DNA of 64,000 nucleotides, from the NCBI RefSeq assembly GCF_000168975.1, contig NZ_AAUW01000001.1, forward strand, positions 62,001 through 126,000, read 5' to 3'. Shown here piece by piece: positions 37,535 to 46,094 of this stretch; position 1 is the first letter of the stretch, and every line of letters begins with the position of its first letter. Source of the stretch: Roseibium aggregatum IAM 12614. GTDB lineage: Bacteria > Pseudomonadota > Alphaproteobacteria > Rhizobiales > Stappiaceae. The notes beneath the pieces are model-generated. The model was given only the letters and a program-made list of their open reading frames with translations. It ran no database searches and was not told the DNA's origin. The translations under genes and the position numbers were made by a program.

Positions 37535-38161
37535 ATGGCAGATCGTACACGAACCCGGCTCTTGAACGCGTTGAAATCCTCCGGCCCGCAGACTGCTGCA
37601 GACCTTGCCAAGGGACTGAAGGTGACGTCCGTGGCTGCCCGCCAGCATCTGGATGGCCTGCTGCAGGATGGACTTGTAGACTTCGAGGACCTGAAAGGCT
37701 CTGTCGGCCGGCCCAAGCGGGTCTGGGACCTGACACCGGACGGGCACAAGCAGTTTCCGGACAATCATTCCAATCTGGTGCTCGGACTGATCACCGGTCT
37801 CAACGATATTTTCGGTGCGGAAGGTGTCGATAAACTGATCGCCCACCGGGAGGCGCAAAGCCGGAAATCCTATTCCGAAGCGGTCAGCAAGGCGCCGGAT
37901 CTGCGCGGCAAGCTGGAAGTGCTTGCCGATCTTCGTAACCGGGAAGGCTACATGGCCGACCTCGTGCCGGAAGGGGCGGGGTATCTGCTCATCGAGAATC
38001 ATTGTTCGATTTGCGCCGCGGCAACGGCCTGTCAGGGGTTTTGCCGCTCGGAGCTCAATCTTTTCAAGGACGTACTTGGACCTGGCGTCACCGTCGAGCG
38101 CACCGAACATCAGCTCTCTGGCGACCGTCGCTGTGTTTACAGGATCGCGCCCGCGGCCTGA
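37535..38161 (+). CDS. SufR-like winged-helix regulator with C-terminal cysteine cluster
   Basis: This 208-residue regulator has an N-terminal winged helix (about 5-70: TAADLAKGLKVTSVAARQHLDGL and SVGRPKRVWDLT). A C-terminal domain carries four closely spaced cysteines, C157, C160, C166 and C170, in the ENHCSICAAATACQGFC region. This resembles SufR and related ArsR/DeoR-like regulators that sense Fe-S clusters or redox state. It is followed 33 bp downstream by an ABC exporter, its likely target or partner. The cluster type is inferred. Confidence 0.78.
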   Translation: MADRTRTRLLNALKSSGPQTAADLAKGLKVTSVAARQHLDGLLQDGLVDFEDLKGSVGRPKRVWDLTPDGHKQFPDNHSNLVLGLITGLNDIFGAEGVDKLIAHREAQSRKSYSEAVSKAPDLRGKLEVLADLRNREGYMADLVPEGAGYLLIENHCSICAAATACQGFCRSELNLFKDVLGPGVTVERTEHQLSGDRRCVYRIAPAA

Positions 38162-38194
38162 TCCGCCGCCGGTCCTGCTCAAGGAGTATATTGC

Positions 38195-40078
38195 GTGTCA
38201 ATCGCCAGGCCGCTGCTCGCGCGGCTTATCGACCGGTATTTCCATCCGTTCGAAAACCACATCAAACCGCTGGAACTTCCCGTCACGCCCCTTCCGGATG
38301 AAGGACCGCTGAAGCTGGTCTGGCATTTTGCCATGATGTTTCGCTGGCAACTGGTGATCGTCTGCTGTCTGGCAATGATGTCCTCCGGTCTCGGCCTTTC
38401 AGGCATCTGGGCAATCGCCTTTGTGGTCGACGGGGTAACGGAGGCCGGCGCGCAAGGCTTCCTGAAGGACAACGTGACCATCCTGGCCGCTTTCTTCCTT
38501 CTTTTCGTGATTGTTGACCCGCTCGCCTTCCTCCTGCGGCAGACCTTTGCCTTCCAGACCGTGCGCATTCTTCTGCCGGCGGCAATGCGCTGGCAGGCGC
38601 ACAAGGCCGTGGAAGCCCAGGACCTCGCTTTCTTCGAAGATACATTCGCCGGTCAGGTTGCCTCCCGCATTGCCCAGGTTACCATGTCGGTTCACCGGCA
38701 GATGATGCTGTCCATAGAGACGGTCCCTTATCTGGTCATCCAGTTCGGCGGCTCGTTCCTGCTGCTGCTGGCGATGGCCTGGCCGCTGGCCATTCCGGTG
38801 CTCTTCTGGATCTGCGCGAATATCCTTGTCGCCTGGTTGGCGATCCCGGCTTATCTGCAGCGTTCTGCCAAGGTGGCGGCGGCAAACTCCAAGGCCACCG
38901 GGGCGATGACCGACGTTTATTCGAACATCGCCATGGTCAAGCTGTTCGCAGCGGAGGATTCGGAAGCCGGTGCCATTCGCAAGGTCATTGGCGAGACGAT
39001 CGACACCAGGCACAGCGAGAACCGGTCCTATATCCTGACCGACAGCGGCGTCTACTTTCTGAACGTGCTTCTGATCCTGGCCGTGGTGGTCATCGGTTTC
39101 TGGGGCATGATGGAAGGATGGGTCACGATTGGCGACTTTGTCGCCGGACTGACCGTCACGCGTTCGCTGTCCAACGCCTCAACCAGTTTCATCGGCATCG
39201 GGCAGTCGATCACCAGCACGCTCGGCACGATCCGCGACGCCATGCCGATCATGACGAGCCGGCCGGCTATCGTCGATCGCCCGGATGCTGGGGATCTCAA
39301 TGTCAGCGCAGGGGAGATCCGCTTCGACAACGTATCATTCGCCTATCAGACCGACCGGAAGCCCGTTCTCGACAAGTTCAACCTGACCATCAAGCCGGGG
39401 GAACGGGTTGGTCTGGTCGGCCTGTCCGGTGCCGGCAAGTCGACGGCGGTATCTTTGCTGATGCGATTGCGGGACGTTACCGGAGGGGCGATCTCGATTG
39501 ACGGGCAGGACGTGCGCGATGTCACGCAGGCGTCTCTTCGCAGCCGCATCGGGGTCGTCACGCAGGATATTTCCCTCCTGAACCGCTCGATCCGCGACAA
39601 TATCCGCTACGGCAAACCGGAAGCCTCCGATGAGGAGATCCGGGCCATCGCCCGGGCCGCCGAAGCGCTCGATTTCATCGAGGAGCAGAAGGACAGCAAG
39701 GGCCGAACAGGGCTTGATGCCCATGTGGGCGACCGGGGGGTGAAACTCTCCGGCGGGCAGCGTCAACGCATCACCATTGCCAGGGTGCTCCTGAAGGATG
39801 CGCCGATCCTGATCCTCGACGAGGCAACCTCTGCTCTCGACAGCGAAGCCGAACTTGCCATTCAGCAGAACCTCACCCGCATGATGGAAGGGCGCACCAC
39901 GCTGGCCGTTGCTCACCGCCTGTCGACCATTGCCGCCATGGACCGGCTGGTCGTGATGAACGAGGGCCGGATTGCCGAAGAAGGCACGCACCGGGAACTG
40001 CTCGCGTCTGGAGGGCTCTATGCGGCGCTCTGGGAACGGCAGTCCGGCGGGTTCCTTGCGCTGAGTGCTGCCGAATAA
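38195..40078 (+). CDS. ABC exporter, fused permease/ATPase
   Basis: This 627-residue half-transporter has six transmembrane helices (about residues 45-330) and a C-terminal nucleotide-binding domain. Walker A is GLSGAGKST (around residue 410), the Q-loop TQDISLL, the signature LSGGQRQR, Walker B ILILDEATSALDSE and the H-loop VAHRLST. It should homodimerise to export a hydrophobic substrate. It begins with GTG. The gene lies 33 bp after the SufR-like regulator, indicating an operon. The family resembles MsbA/multidrug exporters; substrate unknown. Confidence 0.92.
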   Translation: MSIARPLLARLIDRYFHPFENHIKPLELPVTPLPDEGPLKLVWHFAMMFRWQLVIVCCLAMMSSGLGLSGIWAIAFVVDGVTEAGAQGFLKDNVTILAAFFLLFVIVDPLAFLLRQTFAFQTVRILLPAAMRWQAHKAVEAQDLAFFEDTFAGQVASRIAQVTMSVHRQMMLSIETVPYLVIQFGGSFLLLLAMAWPLAIPVLFWICANILVAWLAIPAYLQRSAKVAAANSKATGAMTDVYSNIAMVKLFAAEDSEAGAIRKVIGETIDTRHSENRSYILTDSGVYFLNVLLILAVVVIGFWGMMEGWVTIGDFVAGLTVTRSLSNASTSFIGIGQSITSTLGTIRDAMPIMTSRPAIVDRPDAGDLNVSAGEIRFDNVSFAYQTDRKPVLDKFNLTIKPGERVGLVGLSGAGKSTAVSLLMRLRDVTGGAISIDGQDVRDVTQASLRSRIGVVTQDISLLNRSIRDNIRYGKPEASDEEIRAIARAAEALDFIEEQKDSKGRTGLDAHVGDRGVKLSGGQRQRITIARVLLKDAPILILDEATSALDSEAELAIQQNLTRMMEGRTTLAVAHRLSTIAAMDRLVVMNEGRIAEEGTHRELLASGGLYAALWERQSGGFLALSAAE

Positions 40079-40222
40079 GCCCTTCAGGCTCCGGCCTGGC
40101 AAATGCGTGCTCTTGTCGCGCCTGGTCTCCTGAAGTTGTCATAAAGACGAAGACTCCTTCCGTTTAACTGAGAACTGGAGGAAGGACTGTCCGGTGGCAG
40201 GTGGGAGCTGCCGCTGCGCAAT

Positions 40223-41761
40223 ATGGAGATTTCCATGGAGTTGCAGGGCGATACACCCTCGAACGAGGAAACCGGCCCCGAAAACCGATCGGCAGGTGAG
40301 GGGGAAGGGGCTGACCTGGCCTCGATGATTCGGGAAATTACTGCCCTGAGGGACGCCATCGGGGTCGATGCCACGCGGTTGCTCGAAGGCTATGGGATAA
40401 CGGCAGCCGCACCTGAAATCGACAATCTGGCGCATTATGTCGCCCTGCGTCATCACGATATCCGTTTCCTGCAACGCCGCCTGATGCGCCATGGCCTTTC
40501 CTCGCTCGGCCGCCTGGAAAGCCGGGTAATGCCGACCCTCGACGCGGTGCTGGCGGCTTTGTCGGCCATGACCGGGCAGAAACAGGATGGCAGCTTCAGG
40601 TCCGAAATGGAGTTTTTTGCCGGTGAACGGCGGCTGGAAGAGGCCTCGGCCGGTTTGTTCGGCCCGAAACCGGAACATCGCCGCGGTCGAATCATGGTGA
40701 CTTTCCCGAGCGAGGCGGCTGACGATCCTGCTTTTGTCCGGGATCTTGTCCGCAAGGGAATGAATGTTGCCCGCCTCAACTGCGCCCATGATGGCCCCGA
40801 AGCCTGGGAGAAGATGGCCGCCCATGTCCGGACCGCAGCCGAGCTGGAAGGGCGAGACGTGCGTATTCTGATGGATATTGCCGGGCCCAAGATCCGTACC
40901 GAAACCGTGGTTCCCCAGAAGAAGACACCGAAGCTGACCATCGGCGAGCGGTTTCGCCTCGTGGTGCAGGAAACGCCTGACGCCCATTCGGACATTGCGG
41001 TAACCGCAAGCGTGTCCCTGCCGCAAATGGTGAACCGGCTGCGCGAGGGTGACCGGCTGCTTTATGACGACAGCAAGCTGGAAGGTGTCGTGGAAGAGGT
41101 CTCGAATGGCGAGGCTGTCATCCGCGTCACGCGCGCCAAGGACAGTGGGGTCAAGATCAAACCGCAAAAGGGCATCAACCTGCCTGATACTGCGCTCGGG
41201 GTCTCGCCTCTGACGGCCAAGGACAAGACCGATCTCAAGACGGTCACCGCCCTCGCTGACATGGTTGGCTATTCCTTCGTCAGCGAACCGGACGATATCG
41301 ACCTTCTGGAAGAGGCGCTGGCAAGCATCGGCGCGGCGAACCATCCGCTCGGCATCGTCGCCAAGATCGAGCGGCCCGAGGCGGTTCAGAACCTGCCCGC
41401 ATTGATCGCCCGCGCCAGCGGTACCAGGCCGCTTGCCATCATGATTGCCCGGGGCGATCTTGCCTCCGAAATCGGCTTTGAGCGGCTGGCGGAAATGCAG
41501 GAGGAAATCCTGTGGATCTGCGAAGCTGCGTCGACACCGGTGATCTGGGCAACGCAGGTGCTGGAAAGCCTGGTGAAATTCGGCAGCCCTTCGCGCGGCG
41601 ACATGACCGATGCCGCCATGGCGGCACGGGCTGAATGCGTGATGTTGAACAAGGGCCCAGCTGTCGGCGAGGCGGTACAGCTTCTCGACAGGCTGGTTTC
41701 GCGCATGGAAGGGCATATGGCGAAGAAGACGCCAACGCTCCGGGCCCTGCATTCCTGGTAG
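40223..41761 (+). CDS. Pyruvate-kinase-like protein with N-terminal extension and no C-terminal domain
   Basis: This 512-residue protein has a ~150-residue N-terminal region absent from classical pyruvate kinase. A pyruvate-kinase barrel follows: RIMVTFPSEAADD in place of the usual KIVCTIGP start, GMNVARLNCAHD, ILMDIAGPKIRTE, a B-domain, VAKIERPEAV (catalytic Lys), IMIARGDLASEIG (metal-binding) and VIWATQVLESL. It then ends after VMLNKGP, where standard enzymes continue with the allosteric C-domain. The catalytic barrel residues look preserved. It could be a specialised pyruvate kinase or act on another phosphoryl substrate. Confidence 0.8.
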   Translation: MEISMELQGDTPSNEETGPENRSAGEGEGADLASMIREITALRDAIGVDATRLLEGYGITAAAPEIDNLAHYVALRHHDIRFLQRRLMRHGLSSLGRLESRVMPTLDAVLAALSAMTGQKQDGSFRSEMEFFAGERRLEEASAGLFGPKPEHRRGRIMVTFPSEAADDPAFVRDLVRKGMNVARLNCAHDGPEAWEKMAAHVRTAAELEGRDVRILMDIAGPKIRTETVVPQKKTPKLTIGERFRLVVQETPDAHSDIAVTASVSLPQMVNRLREGDRLLYDDSKLEGVVEEVSNGEAVIRVTRAKDSGVKIKPQKGINLPDTALGVSPLTAKDKTDLKTVTALADMVGYSFVSEPDDIDLLEEALASIGAANHPLGIVAKIERPEAVQNLPALIARASGTRPLAIMIARGDLASEIGFERLAEMQEEILWICEAASTPVIWATQVLESLVKFGSPSRGDMTDAAMAARAECVMLNKGPAVGEAVQLLDRLVSRMEGHMAKKTPTLRALHSW

Positions 41762-41832
41762 AAACGGTGTAGCGCGCGGGAATTTGTCAGCTCGTGTTGA
41801 TTTTCTGAAATCTGGCTGACAATACTCCCCTC

Positions 41833-42681
41833 ATGGACAAGAGAGACCGCGCTGTACTTTTTCGCGAACGCCTGTCGGATGCCTTGCGCAGCCGGGATAT
41901 GAACCGGTCGGATCTGGCGCGTGGCGCCGGGCTCGACCGGTCAACCGTTTCCCAGTTGCTGTCGGAAGATGCGCCGCGCCTGCCCAACGGACAGGCGCTG
42001 GCCGCAATTGCGACCGCGCTCAGCGTTTCTTCCGATTGGCTGCTTGGCCTGTCGACCCACCGCGGGGCTGCGGCCGAAATCCTGGATCAGGCGGTGCAGG
42101 TGGCCGAGACCGATCGGCATCCTGTCGATGAACACCTGCTTGCCTGGTACCGTGATGCGGTGGGGGCGAAGATCCGGCATGTGCCCGCCAATCTGCCGGA
42201 CGTGCTGAAGACCGAAGCCGTTCTGGCCTTTGAATATTCCGGTGAGACGCTGCGCACCGCCGATCAGGCCATTACCGGCACCCGCGATCAGAGGGCGCTT
42301 CTCAGTCGGGCGGAATCCGACATGGAAATAGCCCTCTCGAAGGAAGCTCTTGAGGGCTTTGCACGCGGAGAGGGGATGTGGCAGGGCTTGCCGGTTGATC
42401 TGCGCCGCGAACAGCTTGAAGTCATGGGGCTCACCCTGAGTGAGCTTTATCCCTCGCTCAGGCTGCACCTCTTCGGCGCCACGGACCGCTTCTCCGCGCC
42501 TTTCACCGTCTTCGGTCAGAAGTGGGCGGCGCTCTACCTTGGCCAGCGCTATCTTGCCTTTTCCAACACTCGGCATGTCCAGCTTTTTGCCAGCCATTTT
42601 GACGACCTCGTCCGCCACGCGGTGATCCGCTCCCATGAAGCGGGGGACTTCGCGGTCCGGCTGGCAGGTCAACTCGGCTGA
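41833..42681 (+). CDS. XRE-family transcriptional regulator
   Basis: This 282-residue protein has an N-terminal lambda-repressor-type HTH (residues ~9-66: MNRSDLARGAGLDRSTVSQLLS, then ALSVSSDWLLGLS). The ~215-residue C-terminal domain is of unclear fold; it ends in a LFGATDRFSAPFTVFGQKWAALYLG segment. This layout recurs in alphaproteobacterial regulators whose C-domain may bind a small molecule. It is located 71 bp after the pyruvate-kinase-like gene; a regulatory link is possible but unshown. Confidence 0.8.
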   Translation: MDKRDRAVLFRERLSDALRSRDMNRSDLARGAGLDRSTVSQLLSEDAPRLPNGQALAAIATALSVSSDWLLGLSTHRGAAAEILDQAVQVAETDRHPVDEHLLAWYRDAVGAKIRHVPANLPDVLKTEAVLAFEYSGETLRTADQAITGTRDQRALLSRAESDMEIALSKEALEGFARGEGMWQGLPVDLRREQLEVMGLTLSELYPSLRLHLFGATDRFSAPFTVFGQKWAALYLGQRYLAFSNTRHVQLFASHFDDLVRHAVIRSHEAGDFAVRLAGQLG

Positions 42682-42951
42682 GATTCTTCAGTTCGTCACC
42701 GTAACCACAGGGGTCGGTTTTGCCTTTGAACTGAGGCGAGTAGCCTTCATGTCTCTGCCGTTTGCCCGTGCCGCAACCGTTTGCGGATCCGTGCTGTTTT
42801 CTGTCCGCAGTCAGCCACCATGGCGGACACTTCCCTGCAGATCATCGAGGCGGCGGAGTGCGCGTTCGGCTTTCTGAAGTCCCGGTTGGGTCAAACCGGA
42901 GCCGGAGGCGCATGTGCCGCACTGATATCCTTTCCAGGCTGCTCCCTGCGC

Positions 42952-44583
42952 TTAGCCGTGGGCGGACTTTGCGGCTTCAACCGACTGGACTGGCAGAAAG
43001 CTTTCCGCTTCCGCCATTTCCCAATAGGTCGAATAGCCCGCGATATTGTGCGACTGCTCCAGAAGCGCGCCTTTCTTCAGCCAGGAGAGGGCGACGCTGG
43101 CCGGCATGATTTCGCGAAGGCCTTCGTGCAGATAGAAATGCTCCGGCTTGAATTCGCGCGGATGGCTCAGCCCCGCAGCAGCAGAGAAATCCCGCAGCGA
43201 CTTGAGCGTGTTGCGATGGAAATTCGCAACACGCTGTGCCTTGTCGGGAACCACCAGGGCCTGCTGCCGCTTGGGGTCCTGTGTGGCGACACCGGTCGGG
43301 CAACGGTTGGTGTGGCAGCTCTGGGACTGGATGCAGCCGACCGCGAACATGAACCCGCGAGCGGAGTTGACCCAGTCGGCCCCGAGTGCCATGGCGCCGG
43401 CAATATCGAATGCGCTGATTAGTTTGCCGCTGGCCCCGATGCGGATATCCTCGCGCAGGCCCGTGCCGACCAGGCAGTTGTGGACGAAGGTGAGGCCCTG
43501 GCGCAGCGGAGTGCCCAGACGGTTGGCAAATTCCACCGGTGCCGCGCCTGTACCGCCTTCGGCGCCGTCGACCACGATGAAGTCGGGTTTGATGCCCGTT
43601 TTCAGCATGGCCTTGACGATGGCCATGAACTCCCAGCGGTGGCCGATGCACAGCTTGAAGCCGACAGGCTTGCCGCCGGAAAGATCCCGCAATTGAGCAA
43701 TGAAATGCAGCAGTTCGATCGGAGTTGAAAAGGCGGAATGGGAGGCTGGCGAGATGCAGTCCGTACCGACCGGAACCCCGCGGGCTTCGGCGATTTCTTC
43801 GGTCACCTTCGGACCCGGCAACACGCCGCCATGACCGGGCTTGGCTCCCTGGCTCATCTTGATTTCGATCATCTTGATCTGCGGTTCGACGGCCTGCTTG
43901 GCGAATTTGTCGGCATCGAAGGTGCCATCGTCCGCGCGGCAGCCGAAATAGCCGCTGCCAAGCTCCCAGACCAGATCGCCGCCGCCCTGCCGGTGATAGC
44001 GCGACACGCTGCCTTCGCCGGTGTCATGATAGAAGCCACCGGCCTTGGCACCCTTGTTCAGGGCCAGGATGGCATTGCCGGAGAGTGAGCCGAAGCTCAT
44101 GGCCGAAATGTTGTAGAGGGAGGCGGAATAGGGTTGCTTGCAGTCCGGCCCGCCAATGGCCACGCGCATGTCTTCGTGATTGTGCGGCTTGGGACAGATC
44201 GAATGATTCACCCAGCCATAGGACGTGTCATAGACATCGAGTTCCGTTCCGAATGGGAGAACATCCTCTATGTCCTTTGCCCGGTCGTAAACCATGGAGC
44301 GCCGCTCGCGCGAGAACGGGCGGCCATCCTGGTTGCTTTCAAAGAAATACTGGCGCAGTTCAGGCCGGATCGCCTCGAAAAGGAAACGGAAATGACCGGA
44401 AACTGGATAGTTTCGCAGGATCGCATGTCGGGTCTGGCGGACGTCGAGATAACCGATAGCCGACAGGACTGCAAAGATCAGAAATGGCCAGACGAAATAG
44501 CCACTGAGGGCAAACGTCAGTACAAGTGCAACAAGGGCAAGGGCGATGCAAAGAATGAAAACGGTATAGCGGGCGGGAAACAC
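42952..44583 (-). CDS. Membrane-anchored FMN-binding glutamate-synthase-family protein
   Basis: This 543-residue protein has two N-terminal transmembrane helices (about 7-48), then the FMN barrel of glutamate synthase. Motifs are MSFGSLSGNAILALNKGAK, IEIKMSQGAKPGHGG, PDFIVVDGAEGGTGAAP, and a [3Fe-4S] pattern C-x5-C-x4-C in CIQSQSCHTNRCPTG. The glutaminase and the N-terminal part of GltB are absent. The family (archaeal-type GltS-like) is widespread and of unclear physiological reaction; it may take electrons from the membrane. Monocistronic. Confidence 0.87.
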   Translation of the reverse strand: MFPARYTVFILCIALALVALVLTFALSGYFVWPFLIFAVLSAIGYLDVRQTRHAILRNYPVSGHFRFLFEAIRPELRQYFFESNQDGRPFSRERRSMVYDRAKDIEDVLPFGTELDVYDTSYGWVNHSICPKPHNHEDMRVAIGGPDCKQPYSASLYNISAMSFGSLSGNAILALNKGAKAGGFYHDTGEGSVSRYHRQGGGDLVWELGSGYFGCRADDGTFDADKFAKQAVEPQIKMIEIKMSQGAKPGHGGVLPGPKVTEEIAEARGVPVGTDCISPASHSAFSTPIELLHFIAQLRDLSGGKPVGFKLCIGHRWEFMAIVKAMLKTGIKPDFIVVDGAEGGTGAAPVEFANRLGTPLRQGLTFVHNCLVGTGLREDIRIGASGKLISAFDIAGAMALGADWVNSARGFMFAVGCIQSQSCHTNRCPTGVATQDPKRQQALVVPDKAQRVANFHRNTLKSLRDFSAAAGLSHPREFKPEHFYLHEGLREIMPASVALSWLKKGALLEQSHNIAGYSTYWEMAEAESFLPVQSVEAAKSAHG

Positions 44584-44634
44584 GGACGGGTGACTCCTAT
44601 TCGGCGGGCTGACTAGTTGTGTCAGGCCACGGCC

Positions 44635-44671
44635 AAAAAGGAAAGAGCGATCAACACCGTTGACCGCTCTT
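44635..44671 (-). terminator. Rho-independent terminator after the VOC gene
   Basis: On the minus strand AAGAGCGGTCAAC pairs with GTTGATCGCTCTT around GGT, followed by TCCTTTTT. It lies 20 bp past the stop of the gene at 44691-45062. Confidence 0.8.
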
Positions 44672-44690
44672 GGCTGGAACAGGGTCGACC

Positions 44691-45062
44691 TCAGACCATG
44701 TGGTGCACGTTCAGCTTGTTTCCGTCCAGATCCCGAAAATAGGCTGCATAAAAGCCGTTGTCGGCGCGTTGTCCGGGTTTGCCTTCATCCGCTGCACCCA
44801 GTTCGATGGCCTTCCGGTAGACCGCGTCAACCTGCGCACGGCTGTTGGCAGACAGGGCAATCATGACACCATTGCCGACAGTCGCCTGTTTCCCGTCATA
44901 GGGAATGTGCACGGAAAAGGCGGCGCCGGCCGGATGGCCGGACCAGACGATGAAGTCATCGAACTCCATCATCCGCTGCGCGCCGAGTTCGGCCAGCAAA
45001 GCGTCGTAAAACGCGGCTGACCGCTTCAGGTCGTTTGTTCCCAAGGACGTATATCCGATCAT
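44691..45062 (-). CDS. VOC-family (glyoxalase-like) protein
   Basis: This 123-residue single vicinal-oxygen-chelate module starts MIGYTSLGTNDLKRSAAFYDALL with the typical first metal-site strand. It ends YAAYFRDLDGNKLNVHH, where Asp-Leu-Asp-Gly-Asn-Lys is the family C-terminal signature. It may be a lyase/dioxygenase fold enzyme or resistance protein. It is divergent from a LysR regulator (114 bp apart), which probably controls it. Confidence 0.88.
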   Translation of the reverse strand: MIGYTSLGTNDLKRSAAFYDALLAELGAQRMMEFDDFIVWSGHPAGAAFSVHIPYDGKQATVGNGVMIALSANSRAQVDAVYRKAIELGAADEGKPGQRADNGFYAAYFRDLDGNKLNVHHMV

Positions 45063-45176
45063 GTCTTGCTCCTGAAAAATGGTGTGTGCGGTGCCGGCAT
45101 GTCCGATTTAGAGATTTGCAAAAATGATTGGAATAGGCAGAATTGAGGCGCAGTTTTGCAAATTTGAAAGAATGCG

Positions 45177-46055
45177 ATGGACTGGAACTACCTTCGAACA
45201 TTTCATGCAGTGTCTGAGGCCGGCAGTCTTGCCAAGGCTGCGGAAAAGCTCGCCATCAGCCACGCGACGGCGTTCCGGCACATCCGCTCTCTGGAAGAGC
45301 AGCTCGGTTCCAGATTGTTCGAGAAGGTGAAGGGCCGTTACAGAGCCACCGAGGCGGGGGCTGAAATCCTGGACCTGGCGCAGTCTGTCGTCGTTGCGAT
45401 GGAGGACATCGACCGGCGGATTTCAGGGGCGGATCTGGCATTGAAAGGGCGAATCCGGCTGACGGCCCCGGCAAGTTTCGCGGTCCACTTTCTGCCCGGC
45501 TATCTTCTGGACTTCAAAGCCCGTTTTCCCGACATCACGGTTGAGTTGCTGACCTCCAACGAGGAGATCAACATGTCCAGCAGGGCAGCGGAGATCGCCC
45601 TGCGTGTCACCTCATCTCCACCCGAACACCTGATCGGCCGCAAGGTCGCGGATATCCCCTGGGCCTATTTTGCAAGCCAGAGCTATCTGGACCGCAAAAG
45701 CATTCCAGCAAGCGCCGGCGACCTTTCATCCCACGATCTGATCGGCGCCAGTGGACTGCTGGCGCAGCGGCCAGGTTTCATCCAGATGGACAGATCGCTG
45801 CGCGACAGGATCGTTGTTCGCAGCGATGATCTGACGACCATGGCCGCCTTGGCGCGCAAGGGGCTGGGGCTCTGCCTGCTTCCGATGGATGTGGCGCAGG
45901 ATGGTTTGAAGAAACTTGCCATTGCCACCGAGGTGCCGGCAAACGAGCTCTGGGTTTTGACCCATCCCGATCTCCGGTCGGTCGAACGGGTCGCCTGCAT
46001 GGCGCGGTTTCTGGCAACGGCCTTCCGCACCGAAACGGCATTTTCAAGCGAGTAA
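45177..46055 (+). CDS. LysR-family transcriptional regulator
   Basis: This 292-residue LysR regulator has an N-terminal HTH (residues ~1-60: YLRTFHAVSEAGSLAKAAEKLAISHATAFRHIRSLEE) and an effector-binding domain of the CrgA/DsdC-like class, with LKGRIRLTAPASFAVHFLPGYL. The first 20 residues are standard for the family, supporting ATG 45177 as start. It is divergent from the VOC-family gene; a shared AT-rich intergenic stretch of 114 bp is the likely operator region. Confidence 0.88.
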   Translation: MDWNYLRTFHAVSEAGSLAKAAEKLAISHATAFRHIRSLEEQLGSRLFEKVKGRYRATEAGAEILDLAQSVVVAMEDIDRRISGADLALKGRIRLTAPASFAVHFLPGYLLDFKARFPDITVELLTSNEEINMSSRAAEIALRVTSSPPEHLIGRKVADIPWAYFASQSYLDRKSIPASAGDLSSHDLIGASGLLAQRPGFIQMDRSLRDRIVVRSDDLTTMAALARKGLGLCLLPMDVAQDGLKKLAIATEVPANELWVLTHPDLRSVERVACMARFLATAFRTETAFSSE

Positions 46056-46094
46056 CGCAGCGGTGTGGAAAAGAGTGCCACCGTGCCGGGCTTG

